Shown: positions 25,672 through 34,861 of the stretch, one piece after another
How the letters are laid out: each line of letters begins with the position of its first letter
Numbering within the stretch: position 1 is the stretch's first letter
DNA from: Bacteroides sp.
Lineage (GTDB): Bacteria > Bacteroidota > Bacteroidia > Bacteroidales > Bacteroidaceae
Direction: 5' to 3'
Assembly (NCBI GenBank): GCA_022648295.1
Contig: JALCME010000008.1
Coordinates: 62,001-126,000 of the forward strand
Length of the DNA: 64,000 bases
Position numbers and translations under genes: made by a program
Notes under the pieces: generated by a model
Seen by the model: the letters and a program-made list of their open reading frames with translations, nothing else
The model's database searches: none
Told to the model about the DNA's origin: nothing

Positions 25672-27879
25672 ATGAAACGATTTTTCCTGACATATATACT
25701 CCTAACATTATTTGGAATGTTGATGATAAAGGCGCAAAACACCTTAAATCGACTTCAAACAGAGCGTGATGGTTATGGCAATCAAATAGACCCCACCACA
25801 CGACCGGATAATTTGAAAGACAGTACTAATACCGAAATCCAAAGTCTTCCTCCCAAATTGTACATGTGGCATTTGAGCGAAACATTGGGTAACCGTACTA
25901 TTATGCTTCCAGACACTGCATATCACCATTTTCAGAATACTAACTTGGTAGAAGGCATAACCGGGCACTATAATTACTTGGGAAATTTAGGGTCACCAAG
26001 ACTATCACGTATATTCTTTGAAAGAACAGATGAAGGAGCATCTATATTCATGAAATCTTATTCAAGTTTCTTTCTAAACCCTAGCGAAGTAAACTTCACA
26101 AATAGTAATGTCCCCTTTAGTAATTTAACATACTACAAAGGTGGAAGTAAAATAGATGGAGAAGAGCGCTTTAAGTCCTACTTTTCTGTAAATGCAAATA
26201 AGAGACTAGCTTTTGGTTTCAATATAGACTATTTATATGGACGAGGAATTTATTCCTATCAATCTACCGCACATTTTAATGCTGGTTTATTCGCTAGCTA
26301 TATAGGAGACCACTATCAACTACAGGGAATTATAAACAACTTCTCTCTGAAGATGAATGAGAACGGAGGTATTACAGATGACAGGTATATTACCAGCCCC
26401 GAAAACTTAGCTGAGGGGAAAAAAGAATATGAAGCAAGTGGCATTCCAACTAAGATGAGCGAGGCGACTAATTATAATAATGACTTTTATGTCTACTTGA
26501 CGCATAGATACAAAATAGGATTCAAACGAAAAACTAAAATAGCAAAGCCCCAAAATCCTTCTAAAAAAGAATCTGAAGAAACACAACATCCTGATCCGGA
26601 AAAGGAAAGCAATAACAGGCCATTAAAAAGGCTTAGTTCAAATATGGAGCATGTTTCAGGTGCCCCAAAAGAAGAAATAAATGATACACATCCCCAACTA
26701 CTTGCTACAGAATCTGAAAGTAAAGACTCCACTATTACAGAGGAATTTGTTCCAGTGACCAGTTTTATACACACTGTAAAACTGGAGAGCTCACGACACC
26801 GCTTCAGTGCCCAGAGTGAAGATATTACCATGTATGACACATCTTATTTCAAAAAAGGATTAAGCAGAGACTCAACCACATCCTTCAGCATTAAGAACAT
26901 TTTCGGCATTGCCCTATTGGAAGGATTTAATAAATATGCAAAAGCCGGATTAACTGCATATGTCTCACATAAATATAGCAGATATAACCTAATGAAGGAT
27001 TCGACATCAACAAATATGCAGCAGTATTCCGAACAAGAAGTATTCTTAGGAGGAGAACTTGCCAAGCGTGAAGGAAAAATTTTGCATTACAATATAAATG
27101 GGGAAGTCGGATTATTAGATAAAGCATTGGGACAATTCCGCCTGCAAGGTAATTTTGATATGAATTTCCATTTGTGGAAAGATACCATTAAGTTCATTGG
27201 CCGGGGCTTTATTTCGAACACTTTACCTTCATTCTACATCCGCCATTATCATTCCAACCATTTTTATTGGGATAATGATAACATGAGCAAAGAAATTCGC
27301 ACTCATGTAGAAGGAGAAATTTCAATTGAACGATGGGGAACAAACTTACGGGCAGGTGTGGAGAATATAAAAAATTATACTTATTTCAATCAGGAAGCCT
27401 TGCCCACACAAAGTAGTGATAATATTCAGATCATATCTGCTACCTTGGCACAAAACTTCCGGATAGGCATCTTCCATCTGGATAATGAAATAACCTGGCA
27501 AAAGACAAGTAATAAAACAGTCATTCCATTACCCCAGTTGTCCCTATACCATAATTTCTATTTGCAGACCAAACTTGCCAAGAAAGTATTGAGCGTTCAA
27601 CTAGGTGCAGATGTACGATATTTTTCCAAATACTATGCACCAGCCTATACACCTGCTATACAGCAGTTCCACCTACAGTCAACTGATGATCAAGTAGAGA
27701 TAGGTGGTTATCCTATTGTGAATGTTTACGCCAACTTGCACTTGAAACGGACACGCTTCTTTGTTATGATGTACCACGTCAATCAAGGCATGGGAACCCG
27801 AAATTATTTTCTTGTCCCACACTATCCCATCAATCCCCGTTTACTCAAAATCGGCGTATCGTGGAATTTCTTTGACTAA
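25672..27879 (+). CDS. Putative porin, outer-membrane beta-barrel
   Basis: The 735-residue protein starts with a signal peptide (MKRFFLTYILLTLFGMLMIKAQ) and is otherwise rich in alternating aromatic/polar segments typical of beta-barrels, ending in the aromatic terminus VSWNFFD. A hydrophilic, Glu/Lys/Ser-rich insert occupies about residues 283-360. It fits the Bacteroidetes putative-porin family found in most genomes. Substrate is unknown. It has its own promoter and is followed 7 bp later by a solute-binding-like gene, suggesting an operon. Confidence 0.82.
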   Translation: MKRFFLTYILLTLFGMLMIKAQNTLNRLQTERDGYGNQIDPTTRPDNLKDSTNTEIQSLPPKLYMWHLSETLGNRTIMLPDTAYHHFQNTNLVEGITGHYNYLGNLGSPRLSRIFFERTDEGASIFMKSYSSFFLNPSEVNFTNSNVPFSNLTYYKGGSKIDGEERFKSYFSVNANKRLAFGFNIDYLYGRGIYSYQSTAHFNAGLFASYIGDHYQLQGIINNFSLKMNENGGITDDRYITSPENLAEGKKEYEASGIPTKMSEATNYNNDFYVYLTHRYKIGFKRKTKIAKPQNPSKKESEETQHPDPEKESNNRPLKRLSSNMEHVSGAPKEEINDTHPQLLATESESKDSTITEEFVPVTSFIHTVKLESSRHRFSAQSEDITMYDTSYFKKGLSRDSTTSFSIKNIFGIALLEGFNKYAKAGLTAYVSHKYSRYNLMKDSTSTNMQQYSEQEVFLGGELAKREGKILHYNINGEVGLLDKALGQFRLQGNFDMNFHLWKDTIKFIGRGFISNTLPSFYIRHYHSNHFYWDNDNMSKEIRTHVEGEISIERWGTNLRAGVENIKNYTYFNQEALPTQSSDNIQIISATLAQNFRIGIFHLDNEITWQKTSNKTVIPLPQLSLYHNFYLQTKLAKKVLSVQLGADVRYFSKYYAPAYTPAIQQFHLQSTDDQVEIGGYPIVNVYANLHLKRTRFFVMMYHVNQGMGTRNYFLVPHYPINPRLLKIGVSWNFFD

Positions 27880-27886
27880 ACATCTG

Positions 27887-28735
27887 ATGATGAAAATGCC
27901 CAAGATAAGATCATTAAAATACATTATTGGAGGACTTATCGTCATTCTGATTTTCACTTGCTTTACTCTATGTAAGGAGGCAAAACATCATCCACGGGAT
28001 TATCCCGAAATAGCAACGGCTAAAACAATTTATGTTACAACAGAATACAATTCCATTAGCTATTATGTAAGTGGAGATACTTTGGCTGGTTTTCATTACG
28101 AAATGATTGAGGCTTTTGCCCGGGAGCATAATTGGAAAGCTATCATTACTCCAGAAATGAGCTTTGACAAACGACTGCAAGGATTGGAAGAAGGAAAATA
28201 CGACATTGTTGCATACAACATCCCAACAACCACCTCACTAAAAAGCAAGATATTACTTACAACTCCAATAATACTAAACAAACAAGTATTAGTACAGCTA
28301 AAACCAGCTAGTCCAACAGACTCATCATTCATTAAAAGCCAGCTTGATTTAGCAGGAAAAACACTTTATATCGTAAAGAATTCACCCGTAACCCTACGCA
28401 TTCATAATTTAGAGAATGAGATAGGCGATACAATATACGTAAAAGAAGTTGAGAAGTATGGTCCGGAGCAACTGATTTCACTTGTTGCCCATGGAGACAT
28501 AAAATATGCTGTATGTGATGCCGATATAGCACGTATAGCTTCAGACAGCTTACCACAAATAGATATTAATACAGCTATTAGCTTTACTCAATTTTATTCA
28601 TGGGGAGTAAATAAACATTCGCCAATACTTCTGGATAGTCTTAATAAATGGCTAACTTCTTTCCAAAAAGGAAAAAACTTTCAGCGTATTTATCAAAAGT
28701 ATTATGGAAAAAGGAATCAGAGGATAGGATTATAA
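27887..28735 (+). CDS. Solute-binding (SBP_bac_3 / MltF-N-like) envelope protein
   Basis: The product has 282 residues. A membrane anchor or signal segment (residues 10-26, IIGGLIVILIFTCFTLC) is followed by a periplasmic-binding fold: IYVTTEYNSISYYVSGDTLAGFHYEMIEAFAREH, the DIVAYNIPTT segment and IKYAVCDADIARI. This resembles the N-terminal half of lytic transglycosylase MltF and amino-acid-binding domains, but no transglycosylase domain follows. A cysteine at residue 26 could be a lipobox (FTLC). I chose ATG at 27887, 7 bp after the porin stop; longer frames would overlap that gene. It overlaps the 3' end of nadE by 6 bp. Confidence 0.75.
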   Translation: MMKMPKIRSLKYIIGGLIVILIFTCFTLCKEAKHHPRDYPEIATAKTIYVTTEYNSISYYVSGDTLAGFHYEMIEAFAREHNWKAIITPEMSFDKRLQGLEEGKYDIVAYNIPTTTSLKSKILLTTPIILNKQVLVQLKPASPTDSSFIKSQLDLAGKTLYIVKNSPVTLRIHNLENEIGDTIYVKEVEKYGPEQLISLVAHGDIKYAVCDADIARIASDSLPQIDINTAISFTQFYSWGVNKHSPILLDSLNKWLTSFQKGKNFQRIYQKYYGKRNQRIGL

Positions 28736-30655
28736 ACTTTCTATCTCTTCCAACCATAATTTTGACGAAGCATCACTCGGCATCCTCCAATCTCCACGCG
28801 GACTGATGGAAATACTTCCTACCTTGGGTCCGTCAGGCAAACATGAACGTTTAAATTGTTGATTAAAGAAACGACGAAAGAAAACTTTCAGCCATTTTTT
28901 TATAACATCATCATTATATACTTCTTTGAATGTTTGAATAGCTATGAAATATATCTTGGAAGGACGGAATCCATACCGAAGGAAATAGTATAAAAAGAAA
29001 TCATGTAGCTCATATGGACCTACTAAATCTTCCGTCACTTGCTTTATCTCTCCATTTTCATCCGCAGGAATCAATTCCGGACTTATCGGGGTATCTATAA
29101 TATCCAGTAAAGTTTCTCTGGAGGCTTCATCCATATCATGCTGAGCCACCCATGTCACCAAATGTTTTACTAATGTTTTAGGTACGCTTCCATTCACACC
29201 ATACATGGAAATATGATCTCCATTGTAAGTAGCCCAACCCAGTGCCAACTCTGAAAGATCACCTGTACCAATCACCAGTCCCGATGTTTGATTGGCAATG
29301 TCCATCAAGACCTGTGTCCGTTCTCTTGCCTGTGAATTTTCATAAACAACATCATGGACATTTATATCATGACCTATATCTTTAAAATGTTGAATACATG
29401 CATCTTTAATATCGATTTCACGAATTGTAACTCCTAATGATTTCATCAAGTCCAGTGCATTGTCATGAGTACGGTTAGTTGTTCCAAAGCCGGGCATTGT
29501 CACTCCAATAATCCCCTCACGGGACCACCCCAACTTATCGAATGTTTTTACACAAACCAATAAAGCCAGTGTAGAGTCTAATCCACCAGAAATACCGACC
29601 ACAGCGCTTTTAGCATTAGTATGCACCAGACGTTGTGCCAGCCCTGATACCTGGATAGAAAAAATTTCCTCACACCTTTCATCTAATTTTGGTCCCTGCG
29701 GAACAAAAGGATGAGGATCAAAATGACGCCCTAAGTCCATTTCTCTATTATTTATGTACTCCGCAGCAATATGAACAGGTTTCGGTAAATCACAAAAAGC
29801 CCGGCATGTATTGAACGTCATATTCATCCGACGCTCCGTGCGAAGTTTCTCTACATCAATCTCACTAACCACAGTCTGACTTTCAAACGAAAAGCGATCT
29901 GAATGCGCCAATAATACTCCATTTTCATAAATCAGCCCATTTCCACCAAATACAACATCTGTAGTAGACTCTCCAAAACCACACGAACAAAAAACATAAC
30001 CCGCTATGCAGCGCGCCGACTGCTGATTGATAAGTGAACACAAATAATGATGCTTTCCTATGCTTTCATTACTTGCTGAAAGATTAAATATAATATCAGC
30101 CCCTTGCATTGACAAGGATGAACTTGGTGGAATCGGCGCCCACAAATCCTCACAAATTTCAATGCCAAAAGTTGCATCAGAAACATCAAATAACAAATTC
30201 ATCCCAATGGGGACAAGCTGTCCGCACAAACGTAAAGTAGTCTCGTTGATATCGGCACCGGAAGCAAACCAGCGTTTTTCATAAAACTCCTTGTAATTGC
30301 ATAGATAAGTTTTAGGAACAACCCCTAATATTTTTCCTCTTTGAATGACCACAGCCGCATTAAGCAATGTACTATTAAGAGGTATCGGCATTCCAATTAT
30401 AGATACAATATTCAATTGCCGCGTTTCATTTAAGATCTGTATCAAACCCATTTCAGCCCCTTCAATCAACAGTTGCTGGGCAAACAGGTCAGCACACGTA
30501 TATCCTGTAAGGCATAACTCAGGAAAGACAATTACCTGAACGCCTCTTCCATCAGCAATAATTATTTCTTTCTCGATTTCTGCAGCATTATATTTACAAT
30601 CTGCTACTTTTACCCGAGGCACTGTAGCCGCAACTTTAATAAATCCGTAGTTCAT
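28730..30655 (-). CDS. nadE: Glutamine-dependent NAD+ synthase
   Basis: The 641-residue enzyme amidates nicotinic acid adenine dinucleotide to NAD+. The N-terminal nitrilase-type glutaminase (residues 1-290) has the Glu/Lys/Cys triad in FPELCLTGYT, VPKTYLCNYKEF and GIEICEDLWAP. The C-terminal synthetase domain has the ATP pyrophosphatase P-loop VGISGGLDSTLALL. I chose ATG at 30655 (MNYGFIKVAAT), since the longer frame adds 37 residues of hydrophobic non-family sequence. Length matches the eukaryote-like two-domain NadE used by Bacteroides. It converges on the solute-binding gene. Confidence 0.95.
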   Translation of the reverse strand: MNYGFIKVAATVPRVKVADCKYNAAEIEKEIIIADGRGVQVIVFPELCLTGYTCADLFAQQLLIEGAEMGLIQILNETRQLNIVSIIGMPIPLNSTLLNAAVVIQRGKILGVVPKTYLCNYKEFYEKRWFASGADINETTLRLCGQLVPIGMNLLFDVSDATFGIEICEDLWAPIPPSSSLSMQGADIIFNLSASNESIGKHHYLCSLINQQSARCIAGYVFCSCGFGESTTDVVFGGNGLIYENGVLLAHSDRFSFESQTVVSEIDVEKLRTERRMNMTFNTCRAFCDLPKPVHIAAEYINNREMDLGRHFDPHPFVPQGPKLDERCEEIFSIQVSGLAQRLVHTNAKSAVVGISGGLDSTLALLVCVKTFDKLGWSREGIIGVTMPGFGTTNRTHDNALDLMKSLGVTIREIDIKDACIQHFKDIGHDINVHDVVYENSQARERTQVLMDIANQTSGLVIGTGDLSELALGWATYNGDHISMYGVNGSVPKTLVKHLVTWVAQHDMDEASRETLLDIIDTPISPELIPADENGEIKQVTEDLVGPYELHDFFLYYFLRYGFRPSKIYFIAIQTFKEVYNDDVIKKWLKVFFRRFFNQQFKRSCLPDGPKVGSISISPRGDWRMPSDASSKLWLEEIESL

Positions 30656-30732
30656 ATTTACAGATGCAATTGTTATAGTTAATGCAAAAATACGCCAATA
30701 AAACGATCTACCTAAAAAAATAAAGAAATTCT

Positions 30733-30763
30733 TTTGAAGAAAAAAGAAATGTATATACCTTTG
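30733..30763 (+). promoter_or_regulatory. perR promoter, full -33/-7 consensus
   Basis: TTTG at 30733-30736 and TACCTTTG at 30756-30763 are separated by 19 bp, an ideal Bacteroides sigma-AB promoter. The start site should lie just inside or before the palindrome at 30774-30796. Confidence 0.8.
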
Positions 30764-30773
30764 CAAAAGAATA

Positions 30774-30796
30774 AAACTTGTAACAATTACAAGTTT
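30774..30796 (+). promoter_or_regulatory. Per/Fur-box palindrome in front of perR
   Basis: AAACTTGTAA and its exact complement flank CAA, a perfect 23-bp palindrome. The core TTGTAACAATTACAA is close to the Per box TTATAATnATTATAA known in other phyla. Lying just after the -7 element, it would block transcription when occupied, so autorepression of perR (and of rubrerythrin downstream) is likely. Confidence 0.75.
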
Positions 30797-30813
30797 GAAT
30801 CATTATACAAAAC

Positions 30814-31224
30814 ATGAACGTAATAGAACATTTGCAAGAACACAGCATTAAACCGTCAGTTCAACGTATTGCCATTATGCAATATCTCATTGAACATCGA
30901 ACTCATCCTACAGTGGAAGAAATCTATTCCACACTACTGCCAACCATACCAACTTTGTCTAAAACGACAGTGTACAATACGCTTAAACTATTAAGTGAAC
31001 ATGGAGCAGCACAAACATTGACTATAGATGAACGCAATACTTGTTATGATGCCGACACCTCTCCACATGCACATTTTCTATGCAAACATTGCGGAAAAGT
31101 ATATGATCTACCTATACAGAATGACGCCAAGCAAGTAGAAGAAATGTCTATTAACGGACATGAAATTCAAGAAATACACTACTACTATAAAGGCATTTGT
31201 AAAGAATGTAAAAATAAGAAATAG
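30814..31224 (+). CDS. perR: Fur-family peroxide regulator (PerR-like)
   Basis: The 136-residue protein has a winged-helix N-terminal domain (residues 1-80, [17 protein letters not shown] being the recognition region) and a dimerisation domain with the structural zinc cysteines in CKHCGK and CKECK. The regulatory metal histidines lie near [10 protein letters not shown]. It should sense peroxide by metal-catalysed oxidation. The palindrome just upstream, and rubrerythrin 40 bp downstream in the same direction, support a PerR rather than an iron-Fur role. The assignment is by family and context. Confidence 0.88.
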   Translation: MNVIEHLQEHSIKPSVQRIAIMQYLIEHRTHPTVEEIYSTLLPTIPTLSKTTVYNTLKLLSEHGAAQTLTIDERNTCYDADTSPHAHFLCKHCGKVYDLPIQNDAKQVEEMSINGHEIQEIHYYYKGICKECKNKK

Positions 31225-31264
31225 ACTATTTCTATTAACTAATTCAATTAAAATTAAAAGAAAA

Positions 31265-31819
31265 ATGAAGAAATTTAGATGTACGGTTTGCGGCTACATA
31301 TACGAAGGTGATGCCGCTCCAGAGAAATGTCCGGTATGTAAAGCTCCAGCTAGCAAATTTGTAGAAGTAACAGAAGAAGCAGGTGGCGCCTTGACTTTCG
31401 CTGACGAACATGTCATTGGTGTAGCAAAAAGTTGTGACGAAGAAATGATTAAAGATTTAAATAATCACTTCACAGGTGAATGCAGCGAAGTTGGTATGTA
31501 TCTGGCCATGAGCCGTCAAGCTGACCGTGAAGGTTATCCTGAAGTCGCAGAAGCATACAAACGTATTGCATGGGAAGAAGCAGAACATGCCTCTAAATTT
31601 GCAGAACTACTAGGAGATGTGGTTTGGGATACTAAAACCAATCTTGAAAAAAGAATGCAGGCCGAAGCTGGTGCATGCGAAGACAAAAAGCGTATTGCAA
31701 CACGTGCAAAAGCATTGAACCTAGATGCAATTCACGATACCGTACACGAAATGTGCAAAGATGAAGCTCGTCATGGCAAAGTGTTCGAAGGATTATACAA
31801 CCGTTACTTTAAAAAGTAA
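31265..31819 (+). CDS. rbr: Rubrerythrin with N-terminal rubredoxin domain (reverse type)
   Basis: The enzyme reduces hydrogen peroxide to water in the cytoplasm using electrons from NADH-linked donors. The 184-residue product has a rubredoxin-like iron site at the N-terminus, Cys6/Cys9 and Cys22/Cys25 in CTVCGY and CPVCK, then a ferritin-like diiron four-helix domain with [27 protein letters not shown] and [14 protein letters not shown]. In classical rubrerythrin the rubredoxin domain is C-terminal, so this is the reverse-domain type. I chose ATG at 31265, as an upstream start would read through the perR end. It follows perR by 40 bp. Confidence 0.95.
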   Translation: MKKFRCTVCGYIYEGDAAPEKCPVCKAPASKFVEVTEEAGGALTFADEHVIGVAKSCDEEMIKDLNNHFTGECSEVGMYLAMSRQADREGYPEVAEAYKRIAWEEAEHASKFAELLGDVVWDTKTNLEKRMQAEAGACEDKKRIATRAKALNLDAIHDTVHEMCKDEARHGKVFEGLYNRYFKK

Positions 31820-31864
31820 TCTCTCACAAAACGAAGGTTGAAAACCTTCTCCAAAAACTTTTTT

Positions 31865-31907
31865 GCCCAGGTTTACAAATAAAACGTATTCCTGGGCTAT
31901 TTTTTTT
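31865..31907 (+). terminator. Terminator after rubrerythrin
   Basis: GCCCAGG (31865-31871) pairs with CCTGGGC (31891-31897), followed by TATTTTTTTT. A second small hairpin (GAAGGTT/AACCTTC) lies upstream near 31834. Confidence 0.8.
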
Positions 31908-31953
31908 AAATCAAATGTCACGTTTCTCTTTCTTGTTCGTCTTAACAATGTAA

Positions 31954-32469
31954 ATGGAACTCAAGCTGTTTAAAATAAATGTTCTCCCTCTGCGCAGCAA
32001 GTTGCTGAACTATGCAAAGAAATATAGCGACAACCCGAATGATGCGGAAGACGCCGTGCAGGAAGTGATGTTAAAATTGTGGGAACGAAGAGATGACCTG
32101 GAACAATACCGGAACATAGAAGCATACGCTGTCACTATGATACACAATCTATGCACGGACATGTGGAGGAGCAAATACACCTTAAACCTCCCTCTCAAAG
32201 ATATAGAAGAGACGGACGGTAGCAAAATTCCAGAACGATTTGTGGAGATACACGATGAAATGCATCTAATGCAAGAAATAATTAATTCGCTACCCACAGT
32301 GCAACGCACTATTATGCGAATGAAAGATATAGAAGGATATGAAACAGATGAGATAACAAAAATTACAGGATGTAGCTCAGAAGCTATTCGAAGTAATTTA
32401 TCCAGAGCACGAAAAAAAGTAAGGGATATTTATATACAAGCCATACAAGAAAAGAAGAGGAGAAAATGA
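31954..32469 (+). CDS. ECF-type RNA polymerase sigma factor
   Basis: The 171-residue protein has sigma region 2 (residues 12-75, SDNPNDAEDAVQEVMLKLWERR as the core) and region 4 (about 105-165, with MKDIEGYETDEITKITGCSSEAIRSNLSRARKK). It lies in the FecI/SigW-like group used by Bacteroides. It overlaps the next gene by 4 bp (ATGA), giving translational coupling to a membrane partner that probably controls it. The following two genes may be its targets or part of its signalling unit. Confidence 0.92.
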   Translation: MELKLFKINVLPLRSKLLNYAKKYSDNPNDAEDAVQEVMLKLWERRDDLEQYRNIEAYAVTMIHNLCTDMWRSKYTLNLPLKDIEETDGSKIPERFVEIHDEMHLMQEIINSLPTVQRTIMRMKDIEGYETDEITKITGCSSEAIRSNLSRARKKVRDIYIQAIQEKKRRK

Positions 32470-32894
32470 ATATGAAAATAGAAGAATTACTTAATCGTTA
32501 TTTTGAAGGAAAAACTTCATGCACGGAAGAGCTAGAACTACGAAAATTCTTCAGAAATAAGAATATTCCCGAGCAGCTTCGTGTATACCGCCCGTTGTTT
32601 CTTTATTTGGATCAAGAAGTAAAAATATCCAAGGAGAAACGGACTCATTCTTCTAAGCAGTTCTTTTTTCAACATCGTTTGATTAACGCCATAAGTGGAA
32701 TTGCCGCCGGAATATTAGTGATAATAAGCATTGCAGGCATTTGGCAGCATACCTCTACCACACCCTCCACTAATTATGTCATCATCAATGGAAAAAGATA
32801 CACCGACATTAATTTGGTGCGCCAACAAGCCTTTGCAGCCTTTCAGGATGTGAAGACTTCAGAAGATGAAACATTGAATTTGATGTTCGAATAA
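32466..32894 (+). CDS. Single-helix membrane protein, probable anti-sigma partner
   Basis: The product has 142 residues: a cytoplasmic helical part (1-70) that starts MNMKIEELLNRYFEGKTS, one membrane helix (about 76-95, LINAISGIAAGILVIISIAGIW) and a periplasmic tail with YVIINGKRYTDINLV. The opening resembles the N-terminus of many Bacteroidetes anti-sigma factors. It overlaps the sigma gene by 4 bp. A role as anti-sigma factor is inferred from topology and coupling; no FecR domain is visible. Confidence 0.75.
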   Translation: MNMKIEELLNRYFEGKTSCTEELELRKFFRNKNIPEQLRVYRPLFLYLDQEVKISKEKRTHSSKQFFFQHRLINAISGIAAGILVIISIAGIWQHTSTTPSTNYVIINGKRYTDINLVRQQAFAAFQDVKTSEDETLNLMFE

Positions 32895-32910
32895 AAATAA
32901 AACAAATAAT

Positions 32911-33360
32911 ATGATTATGAGAAAGTTCATCCGTATATTATTATGTAGCTTACTATTAGCATGTAGTACAGGAATATATGCTCAAAAAGGCCTGCAAATA
33001 GCCTCTTTATTTCAAAAATATGGTAATAGGAAAGGATCTACCTACGTAGAATTATCCAAGCAACTTTCCAAGAGTTGGGATATTACTCATTATCAAAGCT
33101 TGAAACTAACAAAAGTGGAAAAAGCCTTACCTGACATTTACCGCTGTTTAAACGCCGACCGCGAACGGGCAAAAAAAATAAAGGAAGTAGTCGCAGACGG
33201 GCAACTCCAATCAGGCTATTATCAATTACCTCCTATAGAAAAAAGCATAAATCGCTTCATTCTTTTCCGTCTCGGGAAAAAAGGAGATGCCACCCTCATC
33301 TACATAGAAGGAGAAATAGACAGCGATGACTTGGTAGCCCTAATGTTTAGTAAAGAATAA
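32911..33360 (+). CDS. Small secreted protein of unknown function
   Basis: This 149-residue protein has a signal peptide (MRKFIRILLCSLLLACSTGIYAQ, with a Cys near 19 that may not be a lipobox) and a compact mixed domain ending LVALMFSKE. It resembles the small Bacteroides periplasmic families DUF4252/DUF6108 in layout, but I am not sure of the match. It lies 16 bp after the anti-sigma-like gene and 31 bp before the outer-membrane-like gene, in one operon. The second ATG at 32917 could be the start. Confidence 0.65.
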   Translation: MIMRKFIRILLCSLLLACSTGIYAQKGLQIASLFQKYGNRKGSTYVELSKQLSKSWDITHYQSLKLTKVEKALPDIYRCLNADRERAKKIKEVVADGQLQSGYYQLPPIEKSINRFILFRLGKKGDATLIYIEGEIDSDDLVALMFSKE

Positions 33361-33391
33361 ATAGAACAATCAAATTTATAAAATTACAGTT

Positions 33392-34288
33392 ATGAAACAA
33401 ATGATCTTTTTATTGCTCCTCATGGCAAGCATGACAGCAATGGGACAAGAAAGTATTCCGCAAGATACTACTGTTTATTTTAATGGCCGTAAACTTACCA
33501 TCCATGAGAAGAATGGTAAGATCAAGGTAAAAATGTATGAGGCTAATGCAACAAATGACACCATTGAAAATCCTCAAATATTCGAGGGAGTATATTTAGG
33601 CGGGCGCAGTATTGAACAAACGACCATCGTATCCAGTCCTTTTATCAAGAAAAATCCCTTTGCTCCAAATAAAAACAAACGTTATCGCTTTGACCCGCAC
33701 TATGCTGCTTTCTATTTCGGATTTGGGAAATTATCAAATAACAGTTTACAATACTCCACTTCAATTCCTCAAATTAATTCGAAATCATGGGAATGGGGAA
33801 TTAATCTATTCTACGGGGGCATTGCTATCACCCCGAACAACCATTGGGGAATCACTGGAAGCTTTGGCTTTGCACGTAGCGTCTACACTTTGGATGACAA
33901 CTATGGCTTTGAAAAAGTAGGAGGCATCACGGTATGTCAACCGGCATCAGATGGCATAAACTATAGCAAAAGCTGGCTGCGATATTGGTCATTCCGCATT
34001 CCGGTTAGCTTGGAATGGCAAACGAGATTCGGGAGCAACCGTACTTTTATCTCAGCTGGTCCCGAATTCGAATGGCGTACAGGCATCACATCAAGAGCAA
34101 AATATGATGGCAGTAAGCACACACTAAGTAACGATCTAAACACCCACCCTTTGGGCCTAAATTTATTAATGCAGGCTGGTTATGGCTGCCTCGGATTCAC
34201 CGCACGGTTTGCCTTAACATCTCTATTTGAGAAGAACGAGGGTCCTAATGTTTATCCAACTTCTATCGGCATCGGATTATACTGGTAA
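33392..34288 (+). CDS. Outer-membrane beta-barrel-like protein of ECF operon
   Basis: The 298-residue product starts with a signal peptide (MKQMIFLLLLMASMTAMG). After a short domain (to residue 75) come repeated aromatic/polar strands such as WEWGINLFYGGIAITPN and NHWGITGSFGFARSVYTLD, and it ends in the aromatic IGIGLYW, as expected of a small barrel. Family is unknown to me. As the last gene of the sigma operon it may be the surface or envelope effector of the system. Confidence 0.7.
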   Translation: MKQMIFLLLLMASMTAMGQESIPQDTTVYFNGRKLTIHEKNGKIKVKMYEANATNDTIENPQIFEGVYLGGRSIEQTTIVSSPFIKKNPFAPNKNKRYRFDPHYAAFYFGFGKLSNNSLQYSTSIPQINSKSWEWGINLFYGGIAITPNNHWGITGSFGFARSVYTLDDNYGFEKVGGITVCQPASDGINYSKSWLRYWSFRIPVSLEWQTRFGSNRTFISAGPEFEWRTGITSRAKYDGSKHTLSNDLNTHPLGLNLLMQAGYGCLGFTARFALTSLFEKNEGPNVYPTSIGIGLYW

Positions 34289-34321
34289 TTCGCAACAGAG
34301 ATTAGGTAACAAAGCTTTTAC

Positions 34322-34352
34322 TTTGCCAAACCCAAAATAATTTCTATTTTTG
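34322..34352 (+). promoter_or_regulatory. Promoter of the deaminase gene
   Basis: TTTG at 34322-34325 and TATTTTTG at 34345-34352 are 19 bp apart, a full Bacteroides consensus, 24 bp before the ATG at 34377. It also excludes the in-frame TTG at 34350 as a start. Confidence 0.75.
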
Positions 34353-34376
34353 CCTGTTACTAAAAAACGATCTTAC

Positions 34377-34844
34377 ATGACAAGAGAAGAATTGATGAGG
34401 AGGGCCATTGAACTCTCCATTGAGAACGTTGCAAAAGGTGGCGGTCCATTTGGCGCAGTCATAGCCAAAGATGGTGAAATTATAGCAACAGGAGTAAATA
34501 GAGTTACAGCATCATGTGATCCCACTGCCCATGCAGAAGTCAGTGCTATTCGTGCTGCAACTTCTAAACTAAAGACATTCAATCTTAGTGGATGCGAAAT
34601 TTACACTTCATGTGAACCTTGCCCTATGTGTTTGGGAGCCATTTATTGGGCAAGGTTGGATAAGATATACTACGGGAACAACAAAACCGATGCTAAACAC
34701 ATCGGTTTTGATGACTCCTTTATTTATGATGAACTATCTCTAAAACCTGCAAACCGTAAACTCCCCGCATCAATCCTATTACCGAAGGAAGCAATTAAAG
34801 CCTTTGAAGCATGGACTAATAAGGAAAATAAGCAAATTTATTAG
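34377..34844 (+). CDS. guaD: Nucleoside/guanine deaminase
   Basis: The 155-residue zinc deaminase of the CDA fold has HAEVSAIRAA (His ligand and catalytic Glu, about residues 52-61) and CEPCPMCLGAIYWA (two Cys ligands, about 80-93). The short length and C-terminal FEAWTNKENKQIY match bacterial guanine deaminase, which turns guanine into xanthine; the related tRNA adenosine deaminase TadA is less likely because the C-terminal features differ. It is a single gene between two terminators. Confidence 0.85.
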   Translation: MTREELMRRAIELSIENVAKGGGPFGAVIAKDGEIIATGVNRVTASCDPTAHAEVSAIRAATSKLKTFNLSGCEIYTSCEPCPMCLGAIYWARLDKIYYGNNKTDAKHIGFDDSFIYDELSLKPANRKLPASILLPKEAIKAFEAWTNKENKQIY

Positions 34845-34861
34845 TTAAATATGAATGTACA

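Noticed and set aside
30656..30766. 37-residue N-terminal extension of nadE
   Set aside because: The extension is Phe-rich, not shared with the family, and would run toward the perR promoter.
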